NCBI GenBank assembly: GCA_050084985.1 | Contig: JBITNC010000001.1 | Location: 176,080,001-176,144,000, forward strand | Source of the DNA: Nageia nagi | Lineage: Eukaryota; Pinophyta | DNA length: 64,000 bases | Direction of reading: 5' to 3' | In this document: piece after piece, positions 34,915-47,425 of the stretch | Layout: every line of letters starts with the position of its first letter | Numbering within the stretch: the first letter of the stretch is position 1 | Notes under the pieces: model-generated | Seen by the model: only the letters and a program-made list of their open reading frames with translations | The model's database searches: none | What the model was told of the DNA's origin: nothing | Made by a program: the position numbers and the translations under genes

Positions 34915-36870
34915 AAGTATGACATTTGAAGAGAAGGAGAGCCAATTGTTGTTATTGATTAAATTTTACTAGGGTATCTGCACCATATAATCCTTAGGAG
35001 GAGATGATTGGGACATGCTGCTAGAAGTGAGTCATCAAATTCTAGAAGCATTTGGAGCACTTTGGTACACTTAAAAGATATCAAAATTCAAGTTTGCATA
35101 ATTATGATTATTTTATGTATGGAGGAATAAGGGAAGAATTTTTATTGGCAAGAAAATATTTTAAAATTGTAGATATTGGGATGATTTATTAGTATCATAA
35201 TATAATCAATTTGAAATACTTAGGAAACATGTTTCCTTTGATGACTACTTCAACCACATATTTAAATTAAATGGTGGGAGTAATATTACTACCTAGTTAT
35301 GTGAAGATTTTACTAAGGAAAACCCTAATGCATATTCAAGTATCATTAGAAGGGATGACAATATTTTCATTCATGAGGTTTCCATAAAAAAGAAACCAAG
35401 CAAGGAAGAACTTCAAAAAAATGAAATAAACAATTATGGAATGAGAAATGATATTACCTTTCCCAAACATGATTTTATCCATGAGGTTTATACAAAAAAT
35501 GAATATGTTACTCATCATTTTGATGAAGGCACACACGAAGGAATGAATAAATGGATCATCTAATTCATAGGGTACATTCATGTAATTGAAGAGGTTTCAA
35601 AAGTTGATACTGAAATTGAACAATATGAAGAATATTTATAATCCCTACATGACCTCTTTGAAAGGGATAATATTGATGAAGGATAAGATAATAATGCTAA
35701 ATTAGAATCAACTTATGAAGGTAGCATCTCATCATATGAAACAAGGGTAGAAAACATTCTAGAACTAGTTGATGAAGAACAACATGTGAAAGAAGTAAGA
35801 ATAGAGGAAGAAGATTTGCAAACAATTCATTCAAATAGAATCAAGCTAAAGAATACAAATGAATTGACAAATATGTAAAATATGTGAGCTACTATAAAAG
35901 ATAAATGAAGCATTAAAAGAAAAGGATGCCAATATATGTGAGATGCTAGGAAAGATAAATGAGGAAAAGGGAAAACTTGAATTCAATCATCTCAAGGCCT
36001 AATATCATGACACCAAAGCTAATAATACAAGGTTGCATTCACAAAGTCAAGGAATATTAGAACACATAGAAAAACAAATTCAAATAATAATTCATAATAT
36101 CAAGTAAGAATCAGATGAAGTTACCAGAAGGAATTCTTAGTTGATAGAAATAGTGATAGATTTAAAAGAGGATAACAATTTCCTATGTCAATCCCTAGAT
36201 AAGGCTAAAAATTATAAGGAAGATCTAACAATCATAAACATGAAGCTAGAGCATGAAATTTATAGTAAAAAGGAAACAAACCAAGAGAACATTGATTGAA
36301 AAGCTTTGAAAGTAAGGAAAAAGAGTGGTAAAAATGTTATCCCCTACCTGAGAAAGAATACACACTATGTATGGATAGGGAATATTACAATGAAAAGGTA
36401 TGGGAACATACATGGTAGAATAATTGAAAGGAAACATGATGATATAACGCTACCTAAATTTGTTGAGTATGAAATTACTCATAAAGAGGAGCATGCTAGA
36501 ATAGTAGAGATGAAGATAAGGGTTGTTCACTATGATAAAATTAGAGATACAATTGTAGACTTTGTATGTGCTCATTTGCAAAGAACCAAGGTATGCATAT
36601 AATTCAATAATAAAGAGATTTTTATGAGGCATACAACAACAATAGTTTGGGTAACTATTTTCACATCCATATCCACTCTTGTCTCCTTAGCCACCTAGAT
36701 AGAAGAAGTACCTAGAGCACCACCATGACATGAAAGATTAGCAATCAAAGTTGAGCAATAAAAATATTAAGATAAGTTAGAGTTTGTTGATTCTAGCTTG
36801 ATTGTAAATATCAATTATGAAGAAGAAGATAAGGATCAAGAAGACTTTGATGTAGCTATGTATTTTCTAA
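34915..36870 (+). pseudogene. Unfamiliar coding remnant of G2p, coiled-coil rich
   Basis: Broken plus-strand frames begin near MTFEEKESQLLLL (about 34920). They include an acidic Glu/Asp-rich stretch (35700-35880), a Lys/Glu-rich probable coiled coil (35900-36290) and a longest open piece at 36303-36602 (NTHYVWIGNITMKRYG; HARIVEMKIRVVHYDK). A hydrophobic stretch TIVWVTIFTSISTLVSL follows near 36650, and the end has KLEFVDSS and NYEEEDKDQED. That C-terminal block is shared with the minus-strand frame of G2m. There is no zinc knuckle, protease, RT or integrase motif. I do not recognise the protein family. It could be a diverged gag-like or accessory product of a non-autonomous gypsy-type element. 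Confidence 0.6.
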
Positions 36871-36888
36871 ATTGCTTGGGGATAAGCA

Positions 36889-36905
36889 ATTTGGAGAGGG
36901 AGGAC
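36889..36905 (+). promoter_or_regulatory. Polypurine tract of G2p
   Basis: TTTGGAGAGGGAGGACT directly before the 3' LTR. The sister element G2m has GGGGAGGGTGGACT in the same place. Confidence 0.85.
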
Positions 36906-37550
36906 TTGTAATGTACCCATTTCTTAGGTTTTTTCCCATTTCACTTTTGATAAATAGGAACATTAATTTAGGTGTGATTTTTTATAAGTGATATAAGTTG
37001 GCCAAAATGATGTAAATTCCACTAAAATACTTAGCAAAACTCTAATTATGGAATAAATGATCCTTTAATTTACGTATTTTATATTTAGTTAATTACTAAA
37101 TGCTAATAATGATGTATTTGTAATTCTAAGGTAAATTATACTTGTAAATATAATATTGGTCTCCTTAAAAGAGGCTTTGCATATTTTAGACTTGATAAAT
37201 GTAATATGAGAATTGAATGCATCTCTAATCATTAGTACTCCTCTCTTCAAGGTAGGGAATCCCCCTAGGTGATTACATCAACTATGAGGTCATTTGGAGC
37301 TCCAAGGTTAGATGTGGTACTGCAAACTAGGCTTTAGTTATCTCAAGGCAAGTGGATGACTCCCTAGCATGGATGTTGGGCATGTGAGAATACCAAGAGC
37401 CCACATTGGTCCTCCTTGGCACTTAGACCTATGAAACTGATCCCAAGGTACTCCAACATCATATTCTTTTGGTTGTTGGTATTCCTAGTCCTTAGATGTG
37501 ATTTCATTCATCCTAAGGCTCCTTGACTTTGATATGGTGAGCATGAGCAC
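36906..37550 (+). repeat. G2p 3' LTR, left piece
   Basis: Starts TGTAATGTACCC and runs to the G2m insertion. Its last five bases (37546-37550, AGCAC) are the TSD copy. The LTR resumes at 49368. Confidence 0.9.
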
Positions 37551-39002
37551 TATGATGAGTTGTTCCTAGGCTTAATACTCAAATGTGCACTAGGAGAGAG
37601 ACATTTAGATTCTAACCTTTAAAATAGCCAATAAAATTCAAAATTGCACAAGTATTCCAATGCCTAGTTAGGATTCCTAATTATGGAGCAATTGGCACCT
37701 TTAATCATTCAAAATATGTCTCTAATTACAATGAACCAATCAAAAAGCAAGGACACACCACATAAGAAAATATTTCTCTTAGTATTCCAATGTGCCAACT
37801 AAGGAGCAAAAATAGCAAGTAAATAATGTAAACATCACCCCAGATGCAATATTCTAGTTTATAATCATAAATTATACTTGAACAATTCAAAAACTACTTC
37901 ACAATTCAATATCCAATCATAGGGAGATAAATAATAATATTTTGATAAGAGAATGTACTTGTATTGAATATAGCAAGAGTAGAAAAATTATAATATTTTT
38001 ATTAACCAATTGAGTTTATATCAAGACTATCTCTTGTTGGGTTATTTCGGATAACTCTAAGGCCTCACCAATCCCAAAAGTAATGAGCCAAGACTATGTG
38101 TCCTATGAAAAACTATGATGGAACCAACGATGTTTCTCTCAATATGGCTAGAGTAAGTTCCAAGGTAGCCTCCTATCCCTTTGATACCTCATTTATAGAT
38201 TGCCCCATAAGTGACAAAGATAGAGCCTCCACTCAATATGAAATAAAAGGATTTATAATCAAATTCAACATATCTCACAATGAATATGAGCTCTCCTTTT
38301 ATAAGTGAGGATGATCATCTTCTAATCTTGCTTTGGGATGATCCAATAGTGGAGAGATGTGATTCATATGCTCCTATATGAAATGAATAAGATGGGAATC
38401 CTTGGGATAAGATTAATCACATCTAAGGGGACATAAAAGTAATATTGAGGTTAGGGTGATTTTGAAGTACCTTGTGATCAACATCATCAATCTATATGCC
38501 TAGTTAGCCAACATCAAATCTTGGGATCTTCTAAAGCCCAATGTCCATGATCTAGGGTTGTTTACTTCCATCAAGATTACCAATGCCTAGTTCAAAGTAT
38601 TGGGTTCATCCTTGGAGCTACAAATATCCTCATAGTTAGTGTAATCACCTAGATGGATGCTCTACCTTGAATAAGAGAGCACTAATGACTAGAAATATAT
38701 TTAATGCTAATATTATAATCATCAAGGTTAGAATATGCAATGCCTCATTCAATGAGATTAATATTGTATTTACATTTATGGTTGCCTTGGTATCAAAAAC
38801 ACATCATTAATTGGCATTTTGAAAAATAAATAAATAAATAAAAGGTCCATTTATTCCATAATTAGAGCATTATTAACTATTTAAGTAGAATTTATATCAT
38901 TTTGGTCAAATTATACAAATATTGATATAAACACTCTTAAATTAATATTCCCATTTATTAGAGATGAAGTGGAAAAAATACATAAAAAATAGGGACATTA
39001 CA
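37551..39002 (-). repeat. 3' LTR of G2m
   Basis: 1452 bp. On the minus strand it starts TGTAATGTCCC and ends CTCATCATA. It aligns with the split 5' LTR, with the G2x LTR and, in inverse orientation, with both G2p LTRs. The longest run without interest is plain AT-rich LTR sequence. Confidence 0.9.
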
Positions 39003-39016
39003 AGTCCACCCTCCCC
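39003..39016 (-). promoter_or_regulatory. Polypurine tract of G2m
   Basis: On the minus strand, a purine-rich run containing GGGGAGGGTGGACT directly before the 3' LTR. Confidence 0.85.
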
Positions 39017-39019
39017 AAA

Positions 39020-40400
39020 TCGCTTACCGTCAAGCAATTTGAAATTTCCATAGGTGTGACAAAGTCTTCTTAATCCTTTTGTTTGTTGTCCTCATAATTG
39101 ACTTTTGTAGCAAAGTTGGAATCAACAAACTCTAGCTTCTCTTCATATTCTATCCATGAAGCATATTTTGAGTCTAAAAACTTTGGTTCTTTGAAACTCC
39201 AAAATGTATCAAAACTCAAATATTCTCCATTCCTTATATTTATGTGATGTACTACCATTTTATTCCATAACTGATACTTGCCTTTTTTCCCCAAACTAGC
39301 AAGGAATAACAACCAAGGATCTTCACTGGAAATTATCATGGAAACAATTTAGAATGGCATTGTTTGATCCTTAATATATCCTTTTGTGATGGTGTAAAGC
39401 ATATTTATGAATGTCATCTTATACTCCTAAGTGTGTGTAAGCTTATGTAGTGATGATTCATTCTCTCCATTAATTTAGTCTTCAACCCATCTATCGTGTA
39501 CTTCAATGCTATGCATAGAACTTATTTCTTCATTATAATCACAAATGATAATTTTATCTTATTATTTTTTTGTTATCTCATCCATAAATTATTTTAGCTT
39601 CTCTTAATACTATCTAATCACACCATTGACTAACTCACATGTAGTGAAGGAAGTAATCAAATCTTGTTTCTATAAATCCAACAATATAGATATGAGCCAT
39701 GGATAAATGTAATCACTTCCATATATGATTAAGGTCATAATGTCTATCATGGTTATGATAACATTATCAATATGATATTCTCTAACTATATAAATAAAGT
39801 ATTAAAATATCATGTGGATTAACTCATCCATGTTTAGTTTTAACATGATGTTGCCCATTCTAATTTTTGTGAATATTTCAAGTATAGTAACTTGTTTAGA
39901 AAATTAGGGACTTGTGATTTCTCCCAAGTTTTTGAAATTATCAACCATAAACTAGAATATATTCCTTTAAGTATTGTCATCATATGAAGGTTTTGGTGAC
40001 AAAATTCCTAATATCTCACCTGCAGGTACCATGATTGGTTCCTTATCCTTTGAATGCTTCAACAAACCCCTTGAGAATGCCAAGAAGGATCCCAAGCTTT
40101 CTTTATTCTCAAGGATTGTTACTAAGTATTTTAAGTTCCAATGAATGCTTATAAGCTCACAAACTCTTTGAATATGTATTAAATACCTCCAAGCTCTTAA
40201 AAAGTGCAACACCCAACCTATCCCGATAGAATTCAAGTTTATGACCTTAATTTTGGTGTCTCTTCTTGGTTTCCCAATGTCTTGCTTTATAGGGCTATGA
40301 AATATTTTTAATTTGTAATTTCACACCATTTTACACTTTCCCTCCAAAATTCAAATTTTAAAGAACAATAAAATATGAAATCTAAAAATATACTTCTATT
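39020..40400 (-). pseudogene. Unfamiliar reading frame of G2m
   Basis: One minus-strand frame stays in register from about 40400 to 39020 with several stops. Its two longest open pieces are at 39967-40236 (GIGWVLHFLRAWRYLIH; KDKEPIMVPAGEILGIL) and 39070-39339 (SSEDPWLLFLASLGKKGKY; FWSFKEPKFLDSKYAS). The C-terminal KLEFVDSNF and VNYEDNKQKD match the end of the G2p remnant, so both copies derive from one protein. The stops at Gln-like positions (TAG/TAA) look like C to T decay. No known catalytic motif was seen. Expected length is over 400 residues. Function unknown. Confidence 0.6.
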
Positions 40401-42235
40401 TTATTTTACTTGTGAAAGTAAATAAATAAAATATATAGAACTCTCTAAAATAATTTTTTTTATTGATAAAATAAAAATATTTTTGTATTTTTCTAAATAT
40501 TTTTCCTCCCTTATTGCTCCTAAAAATTGAAATAAATATTTTTATTCCATTTCTCACTATTTCACCTACTTGAAAATAATAAAATATGAAATACTCAAAT
40601 TACTCAAACCTAGAATTTTGGTCCCACTATGGCAAATTTTAAACCTATGGGTTATGGGCCCAAAGATTCAAAATAGAATTTGAATATGCCTTATTGAAGC
40701 TCAACATCCACACATATAGGCTGAATGATGCCAAGTAAGTTCTAAATTTTGGAAATTAACTAAGATACCTCAAGGGATGAGTGTTTTGCAAGCTCATAAA
40801 AGAAAGAGCTTACTATACTCCCAACATCTCACTTCTAACCTCTAATTTTGATCACAACAATAAAATAATCCCATTATATCCTTTTCAAGCCTCCATGATG
40901 TAGATACAATTGCAAAATTTACTAACTAATAGCAAATTGCCTACCATATTTTCCAACGTTCTCCTTCTAGTGATGTGTTGTTTTGAATTCACCAAAATAT
41001 AGTGGCTTGTATGTCCAAAAAAACTCTATAGATTGTTAATACTTGTCTTCCATGATGAAAATAAATTTATACTTACAAGTAGTAACACTCAAAGTGTATC
41101 AAAAACACATAATTGGCCTCAACAAGCTAACATTCCACTTTAGGTGCCTCCAAAATGCAACAACAATTTCAAAAAACCTCCTAGAAACTCAACATCTAAA
41201 CTTATGGACTTAAAATATTGAGATATCCTTTGAAATAGCTCCAAATGATCTTGAAAAGTATAATGGATCTCAAAATACCTCTAATGTACCAACTTCCACC
41301 CAAAAATAACCTTGAAATATAGTGTAAGCCTCTAAATCCTCCAAATTGGCCAAAATCCTCCTTCAAGTGGCCTCAAATTATATAATTGACTTTAAAAAAG
41401 TGCTTAAATCTCTAATTTATGTCTTTCAAAGACCTCAACATATAAGGCTATGCTCAAAAATACCTACAATAGTGCAATATCCAACCTTTAGTGACCCATA
41501 AATATAATGTTCAGCCTCTAATGATCTTGGAATGCAACCTCAAGCATAAAAACCCACTCTAAATACCAATGTTTTCCTCTTGATGGTATTGAAATGCAAT
41601 TTTAGGCACAAAAATGCCTCTATAATATCAATGTCCTCCTTAAAGGACTCTCAAAATGATGAATGAGCTACCAAAATAACTACAAAATACTAATGTCTAA
41701 CCCCATATGGGCTCATAATCTCCAAACACACCTTATTCCTCCCTTGAATTCAAAAGTAAATCAAGAATGAACTTCAACTTGAAATAAAAAGTACAAAATA
41801 TTTTAGGAATGTACCTTTTCAAATTGTATGAATCTACTTGAAGCTTTAAAATTTGAAATTAGGGCTAAGAGATACCCAATGACTTTCCAAAAGGATGAGA
41901 TAGGGCTCCATGTTCTTCTAGAATTCCTTTAGAATGCCAACTATGATTATAGGTCAACTCCACTCCTCAATAGGATGGCAATAGCTCTCAACAAATAGTA
42001 ATGTGATCCTATAGATTATCACAATGAGTCCTCTATTACTCCTCCAACTCCTTTAGTTATCTTCTTATGTAGAAACTCCTCTATTCTTACCCATTAGCAA
42101 GGCCAAGATTTGCAACTTCTCTTCAACAATCCTCTATGTGATACCACTGTAATGTAAGTATTCATTTTCTCTTAGTCTTCTCTCAAAATACTCTATGAAT
42201 GATGCCCTTGATTCCCAATAAAATGGCAAAATCAA
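40401..42235 (-). other. Leader of G2m with degenerate minisatellite
   Basis: Noncoding. From 41130 to 41750 a decayed tandem array with CCTCAAAATG, AACATCTAG and TCCAAATG words is the reverse complement of the G2p leader array. The final 350 bases match the G2x leader (about 4800-5211). Confidence 0.65.
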
Positions 42236-42248
42236 GGATTTGATACCA
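42236..42248 (-). promoter_or_regulatory. Primer-binding site of G2m
   Basis: TGGTATCAAATCC on the minus strand, one base from the LTR edge. Confidence 0.85.
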
Positions 42249-43058
42249 CTATGATGAGCCATTCTTGGGATCAATCCTCAAATGTGCTCTAGGAGAGGGA
42301 CATTTGGATTTCAACCTTCAAACTAACCAAGTAAGACCATAAAATGCATAAATATTCTAATGTCTAGCTAGTATTGATAAATTTTATAATCATATTTTAA
42401 AATTTCACATATAAATCTAATGTTCAAGCAAACAAGCATAAATAGGTCTTAAATAATGAAAATGCACTTCTAGATCCAACACTCTAATTATGGAGCAATT
42501 GGCAACTTCAACAATGCAAAGTACTTCTCCAGTTACAATGACCCAATCAAGATGCATGAACATACCAAACAAGAAAATGTTTCTCCTAGTATTCCAACAT
42601 GCCAATCAAGGAGCAAAAATAGCAAGTAAATAATGTAAACTTCACCCTAGATGTAATGTACTAGTTTGAGAGCACAAATGATACTTGAACAATGCAAAAG
42701 CTACTCCATAATTTGATATCCAATCATAGAGAGATAAATAATAATACTTCAATAAGAGAATATAATTGCATTGAATATAGCAAGAGTAGAGCAATTACAA
42801 TATTTTTATCAACTAATATAGTTTGTACCAAGACTATATCCTATTGGGTTATTTCGGATGGCTCCAAGGCATCACCAATCCTAGAAGAAATAAGGCAAAG
42901 ACCAAGTCTCCTATGTAACAACTATGATGGAACCAGTAAGATTCCTCTCAAGATGGATGGAGTAAGTTTGATGGTAGCCTCTTCTTTCTTTGATACTTCA
43001 ATTATAGGTTGCCCCATAAGTGGAAAAGATAGAGCCTTCACTCAATATGAAATAAAAG

Positions 43059-43063
43059 GATTT
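43059..43063. repeat. TSD of element G1, left
   Basis: GATTT; the right copy is GGTTT at 48606-48610, one mismatch. Confidence 0.8.
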
Positions 43064-44242
43064 TGCAATTATCCAAATACAATCTCAAGTGCAAATTAGC
43101 TAATTCAATCAAAAAAACCCTAACATCTAGTATAAGGCATCCAAAAATTGCATAAACAACACCACAATGCCAACCTATGGTCCAAACTAGTAGATAACAA
43201 TAAACAACAATGGAAAATGCCAACATATGACTCATACAATCACATACATGCAAAGATAACTCAAAATTGTAAACATGAGCATGTACATAATGTGAAATGG
43301 AGATTGAATAGCCCAATGGTTGTATAATGATATGAGATAAATAATAATACAATACCAAACTCCTAGAGCTAGAAGTTGGTATCAAAGGAGCCAACTAGAG
43401 TACAACAATGTTCTAAAGTTGGATGGAGGGATGGGATAGTATTGCTCCCTTAGAACCCAAATCCTCTTCCTTGAAGGAGACCTCCTTTGATCTTGGAAAC
43501 CACTAAAGGTAGAAGTGAAACCTAAAAACACCATTGGATGGGTAAGGGTGTTATACTAGTGCCATAGACTAATAGGATTCCTTCATCTAATATCCCTTAT
43601 AGAAGTTGCACCTAGGGTTTGCTTAGTGTTACTAAGTCTTCTTATCCTCTAGATGATATAAGTGTAATAATAATTAAGCATATTCAACTATTAGACTCCA
43701 ATTCCCTTTTATAGCACTTCACTAGATCTAGATTTCACCTAGGAATCATTCCCAACTCCTCTAATCCAATGTTAGCCACATGGAGGGTCTAAAATGCCCA
43801 ATATGGGTTCTTGGGGGTCAAGCATGCTAATGTGGGGGCTTGGAGTGCCATAAATGCCAATGTGGGCATTTGGAGTACCACACATGCCTAACATGAGTCT
43901 AGGAGCCATGCATGGGGGCTAGGTATCATCATCAACCAATGTGGGTGTCTAGGAGTCTCTCCAAAGGTGGAACATATACATAAGTACTCATTTAATCTCC
44001 TAAGTGCTAAATAGATCTTAGGATTCCCATAATCATGATCAATATCTCCAAGTATAATAAAATACCTAATCTATGCTTGGGGGGAGACATCCCACTTGGA
44101 GCTCATAGTTGGGTCCATTGACCCATTAAGTCTTCTATCCCAAGTCCTAACTTAAAGTGTGAATGTAATAATAAAATATTTTAAAAAGGGGGAATTTGTT
44201 GGATTCTATAATTAATTACATGGATACAAGGGGGATGTCACA
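43064..44242 (-). repeat. 3' LTR of G1
   Basis: 1179 bp. On the minus strand it starts TGTGACATCC. The adjoining minus-strand purine tract (GAGAGGGGAGGC, plus 44245-44256) is the PPT. Confidence 0.9.
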
Positions 44243-44249
44243 AAGCCTC

Positions 44250-47200
44250 CCCTCTCAAGATTGCTTACCCTCAAGAAATTCAATGTAGGATGTGCAAGTA
44301 TCTCTACCCCTTCCCATTTAGAATCCTCATCTGTAAAATCCTTCTATTTGATCAAGTACTCTTGATTCTTTCTAGATCTTAGCTTCTTAACCCTAGTCTT
44401 TAGCACTCTCTCAGGAACCAAAACTAGTCATCCTTCATCATCAAGTGGGGGTAGAGTAGTTGATGAAATATCATGCCATCCTACAACCTTCTTCAGGAGT
44501 GAGACATGGAAAGTTTTATGGATCTTACTCTCTTGGGGTGGCTCCAACATGTAGTAAACCTCTCCTACCTTGAATAGGATTGTTTATGGACCAAAGAACC
44601 TAGGCTACAACTTCTTTTTTTTCATTTTCTTGAGTGAGGATTATCAGAATGGCTACAACCTCAAGTACAACATGTTTTCAACCTCAAAAGCTCTCTCTAT
44701 ATGATTCTAGTCATAGTACTTATTTTTCTATTTTTGGGCCATCTTAAGTTCTCCTTTAATGCCCTCATGATGTATTTGTAATTATATAAGAAATATTTAG
44801 CTTTTGGAGCCCTACCTTCATCAAAAATCAAGTTTGTAAAGTTGGGAGGATCATAATCATACAAAGACTTGAAAGGAGATATTTTGATGGATATGTGATA
44901 AGTGGAGTTAAAGTAATACTCCCCAAAGTGGAGCCACTTGAATCATGTATATTTTTATCCATTCACATAGTGCCTCAAGTACCCCTCCACCCACCTATTG
45001 ATGATTTCTATCCACCCATCCATTTGAGGATGATAAATAGCACTTGAGGTGAGGTTGATGCCACTCAATCTAAATAATTCCTTCCAGAATAAGCTCATGA
45101 ACTTGATATCCCTATCACTCAAAATCCTCTTAGGAAATGCAAGTAATCTAAAAACCTCTTTAAAGAATAGATCATCTACCTATATTATTATGTATGTAAT
45201 TGAGATGGAAAAGAAATTGCCAAATTTGGTGAGTCTATCCATCACCAAAAAGATGTTATCCTTGCCTTATGCCTTTGGGAGGCCAGTGATGAATTGCATA
45301 TAGATGTCTTCCCATTTTTGTTGAGAAATGGGTAATGTTTTAAGCAATCTTACTGGTTTCACATGCTCTTCCTTATTGTCTTGAAATTGCACACACTCCT
45401 ATATAGGCCTTAAAATATCTTGTTTCATCCCCTTCCATGTGAATCTTTTTGTTATTGCTTGGTAGGTTCTAGAGATACCTAGATGTCCTACAAGAGGGGT
45501 GTTATGCAATGCATGGAGCACCTTCTTCTTCACCTTAGATTTTAGAGATAGGAATATCCTATTCCTCTTCAATATCAATTCATACTTGACCACATGCCTC
45601 CTATTCTTCATCATCCCATTTAGGATTCCATGGGAAAACTCAACCCAAGTGTATTCAACCATTACTATCTTCTTCCAATTAGAAGAGATAGAGGAAAGAG
45701 AGTAAAAGGAAGGGTTTCTAAATAATGTATGAACTACTTTATTCTTCTTTTTGTTGATATATTGGATCTCAAAATCAAAGGATTGAAGTTTTCTCACTCA
45801 TCTTTGTTGTTTCTCACTCAGATTTGAGTGGTTGACAAAGTACTTCAAGCTATTATGGTTACTTTAGATGATGAATAGACCAAAAAATAGGTATTTCTTG
45901 AACCTCTCCAACAAATGCATGATATCCAACATCTTCTTATCATACATACTAAAATTATGCTCTACACTAGATAACTTTTGGCTCTCAAATGTAATCAAAT
46001 ACCCCTTTTGCATGAGTACTACTCCAACACTAAGTTTGGATGCATTGCACTCCATTATGAAAGGGACTAAGAAATTAGGTGTGGCCAAATAAGGATATGT
46101 ACACATGACCTTCTTGAGTGTATCAAAGGTCCCTTGAGCTCCATCACTCCAAATAAATGTATCCTTCTTGGTCAACTACATGAGGGGAGTAGTCAAGTGG
46201 GAGAAGTCATGTATGAACCTCTTGTACTAGTTGCATAACCCTAAAAACCCTCTCAACTATATGAGGGATGTGGGTTTTGGCTACTCTTGAATGGTTACAA
46301 TTTTATTTTCATCCACCCTAACTCTCTCATGGTTTATGATGTGACCAAGGTATAGAATCTTAATCATGCCAAACTCATACTTATATGGTTTGGCATAAAA
46401 GTTTTGCTCCTACAATATCTTCAAAATGTGGTCTAAAAGTTTGAGGTGTTCTTTCCATGTTTTTTTATACAATAGGATATCATTAAAGAAGACTAACACA
46501 AACTTCCTTAACTAATTTTTAAAATATAGTTCATCATTGACTGTAAGGTGGCTAGTGCATTAATCAATCTGAAGGGCATCACTAGAAACTCAAAATGACC
46601 ATAGTGGCACTTGAACATCATCTTGTGGATGTCCTCTTCCTTCATCTTGATTTGATTATATGTATCTCAAGTATACTTTTGAGAAGTAATTGGCTCCATG
46701 CAATTCATCAATGATATCATCCACTCTATAGATGAGATACCTATTTTTGATGGTCTTCTTATTGAGTAACCTGTAGTCAATACACATCCTCATGGTCTCA
46801 TCCCTCTTCTTGACCAACACAATTGAAGAGGAAAAGGTACTAGAGCTAGACCAAATGAATTCCATGTCTATAAACTCCTTCATTATCTTCTCTATCTCAT
46901 ATTTATAAATATCTAGATGCTTTTAAGGAGTGATCTTAACTAGCTTGGCTCTTAGTTCCAACTCCATAATGTGCTTAAACCCTCTAGATAATGGCAAACC
47001 CTTGGAAATATCTCTAAAAACATTTGAATATTGGTATAAAATATGTTGTACATCAAATGATTTCCCCTTGGCCTCTCTAGAATGCAACATGGGGCCTCCC
47101 TTCACCAAGGTGAAAATGCAATCCCATTTTTCCTCCCCCTTTTGGATGATAGCACTCATCCTTTACAAGATATCAATCTTTGGCATAGTTTTATAGGAAA

Positions 47201-47400
47201 GCACAAATTTGGATTTGCATGCTTTCCCTCTCCTCTTGCACATATTCTCCATATTTTGTTTACTTAGGAACCATAATATCCTCTCCATTTCTTTGAAAGG
47301 AATCTTATTGTCCTCAAATTTGTATATAAGTTGGTAGAAAACTACCCTTATGAACCCTAACTTTCTATGGCTATAGATTTGGATTCCATTTCCTCAAATG
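44250..47400 (-). pseudogene. Ty3-gypsy pol remnant of G1 (RT, RNase H, integrase)
   Basis: Minus strand, from right to left. The pre-RT linker is at 46923-47159. The RT start SSSTFSSSIVLVKKRD followed by MRMCIDYRLLNK lies in 46656-46883. The RT catalytic box near 46480 reads FFNDIL where FFDDIL is normal, so the first Asp is lost. RNase H-like sequence follows (45864-46175, FIWSDGAQGTFDTLK). The integrase zinc finger is in 45399-45797 (VGHLGISRTYQAITKRF; H-H-C-C). The integrase core and C-terminus decay through 44250-45390. Stops and frameshifts are frequent. Domain order (RT, RNase H, integrase) is that of gypsy. Confidence 0.93.
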
Positions 47401-47412
47401 GTAAGATCTTTA

Positions 47413-47424
47413 GCTTTGATACCA
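47413..47424 (-). promoter_or_regulatory. Primer-binding site of G1
   Basis: TGGTATCAAAGC on the minus strand, one base from the 5' LTR; a variant of the Met-tRNA site. Confidence 0.85.
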
Positions 47425-47425
47425 T

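Noticed and set aside
36306-36602. Independent host gene at the longest open frame in G2p
   Set aside because: The frame continues upstream past a single TGA and lies between the LTR-defined ends of an element, with a shared C-terminal block in G2m. It is part of the element.
42692-43099. 135-codon plus-strand frame at the left edge of G1
   Set aside because: It spans the junction between the G2m LTR and the G1 LTR, so it is created by the insertion and is not a gene.
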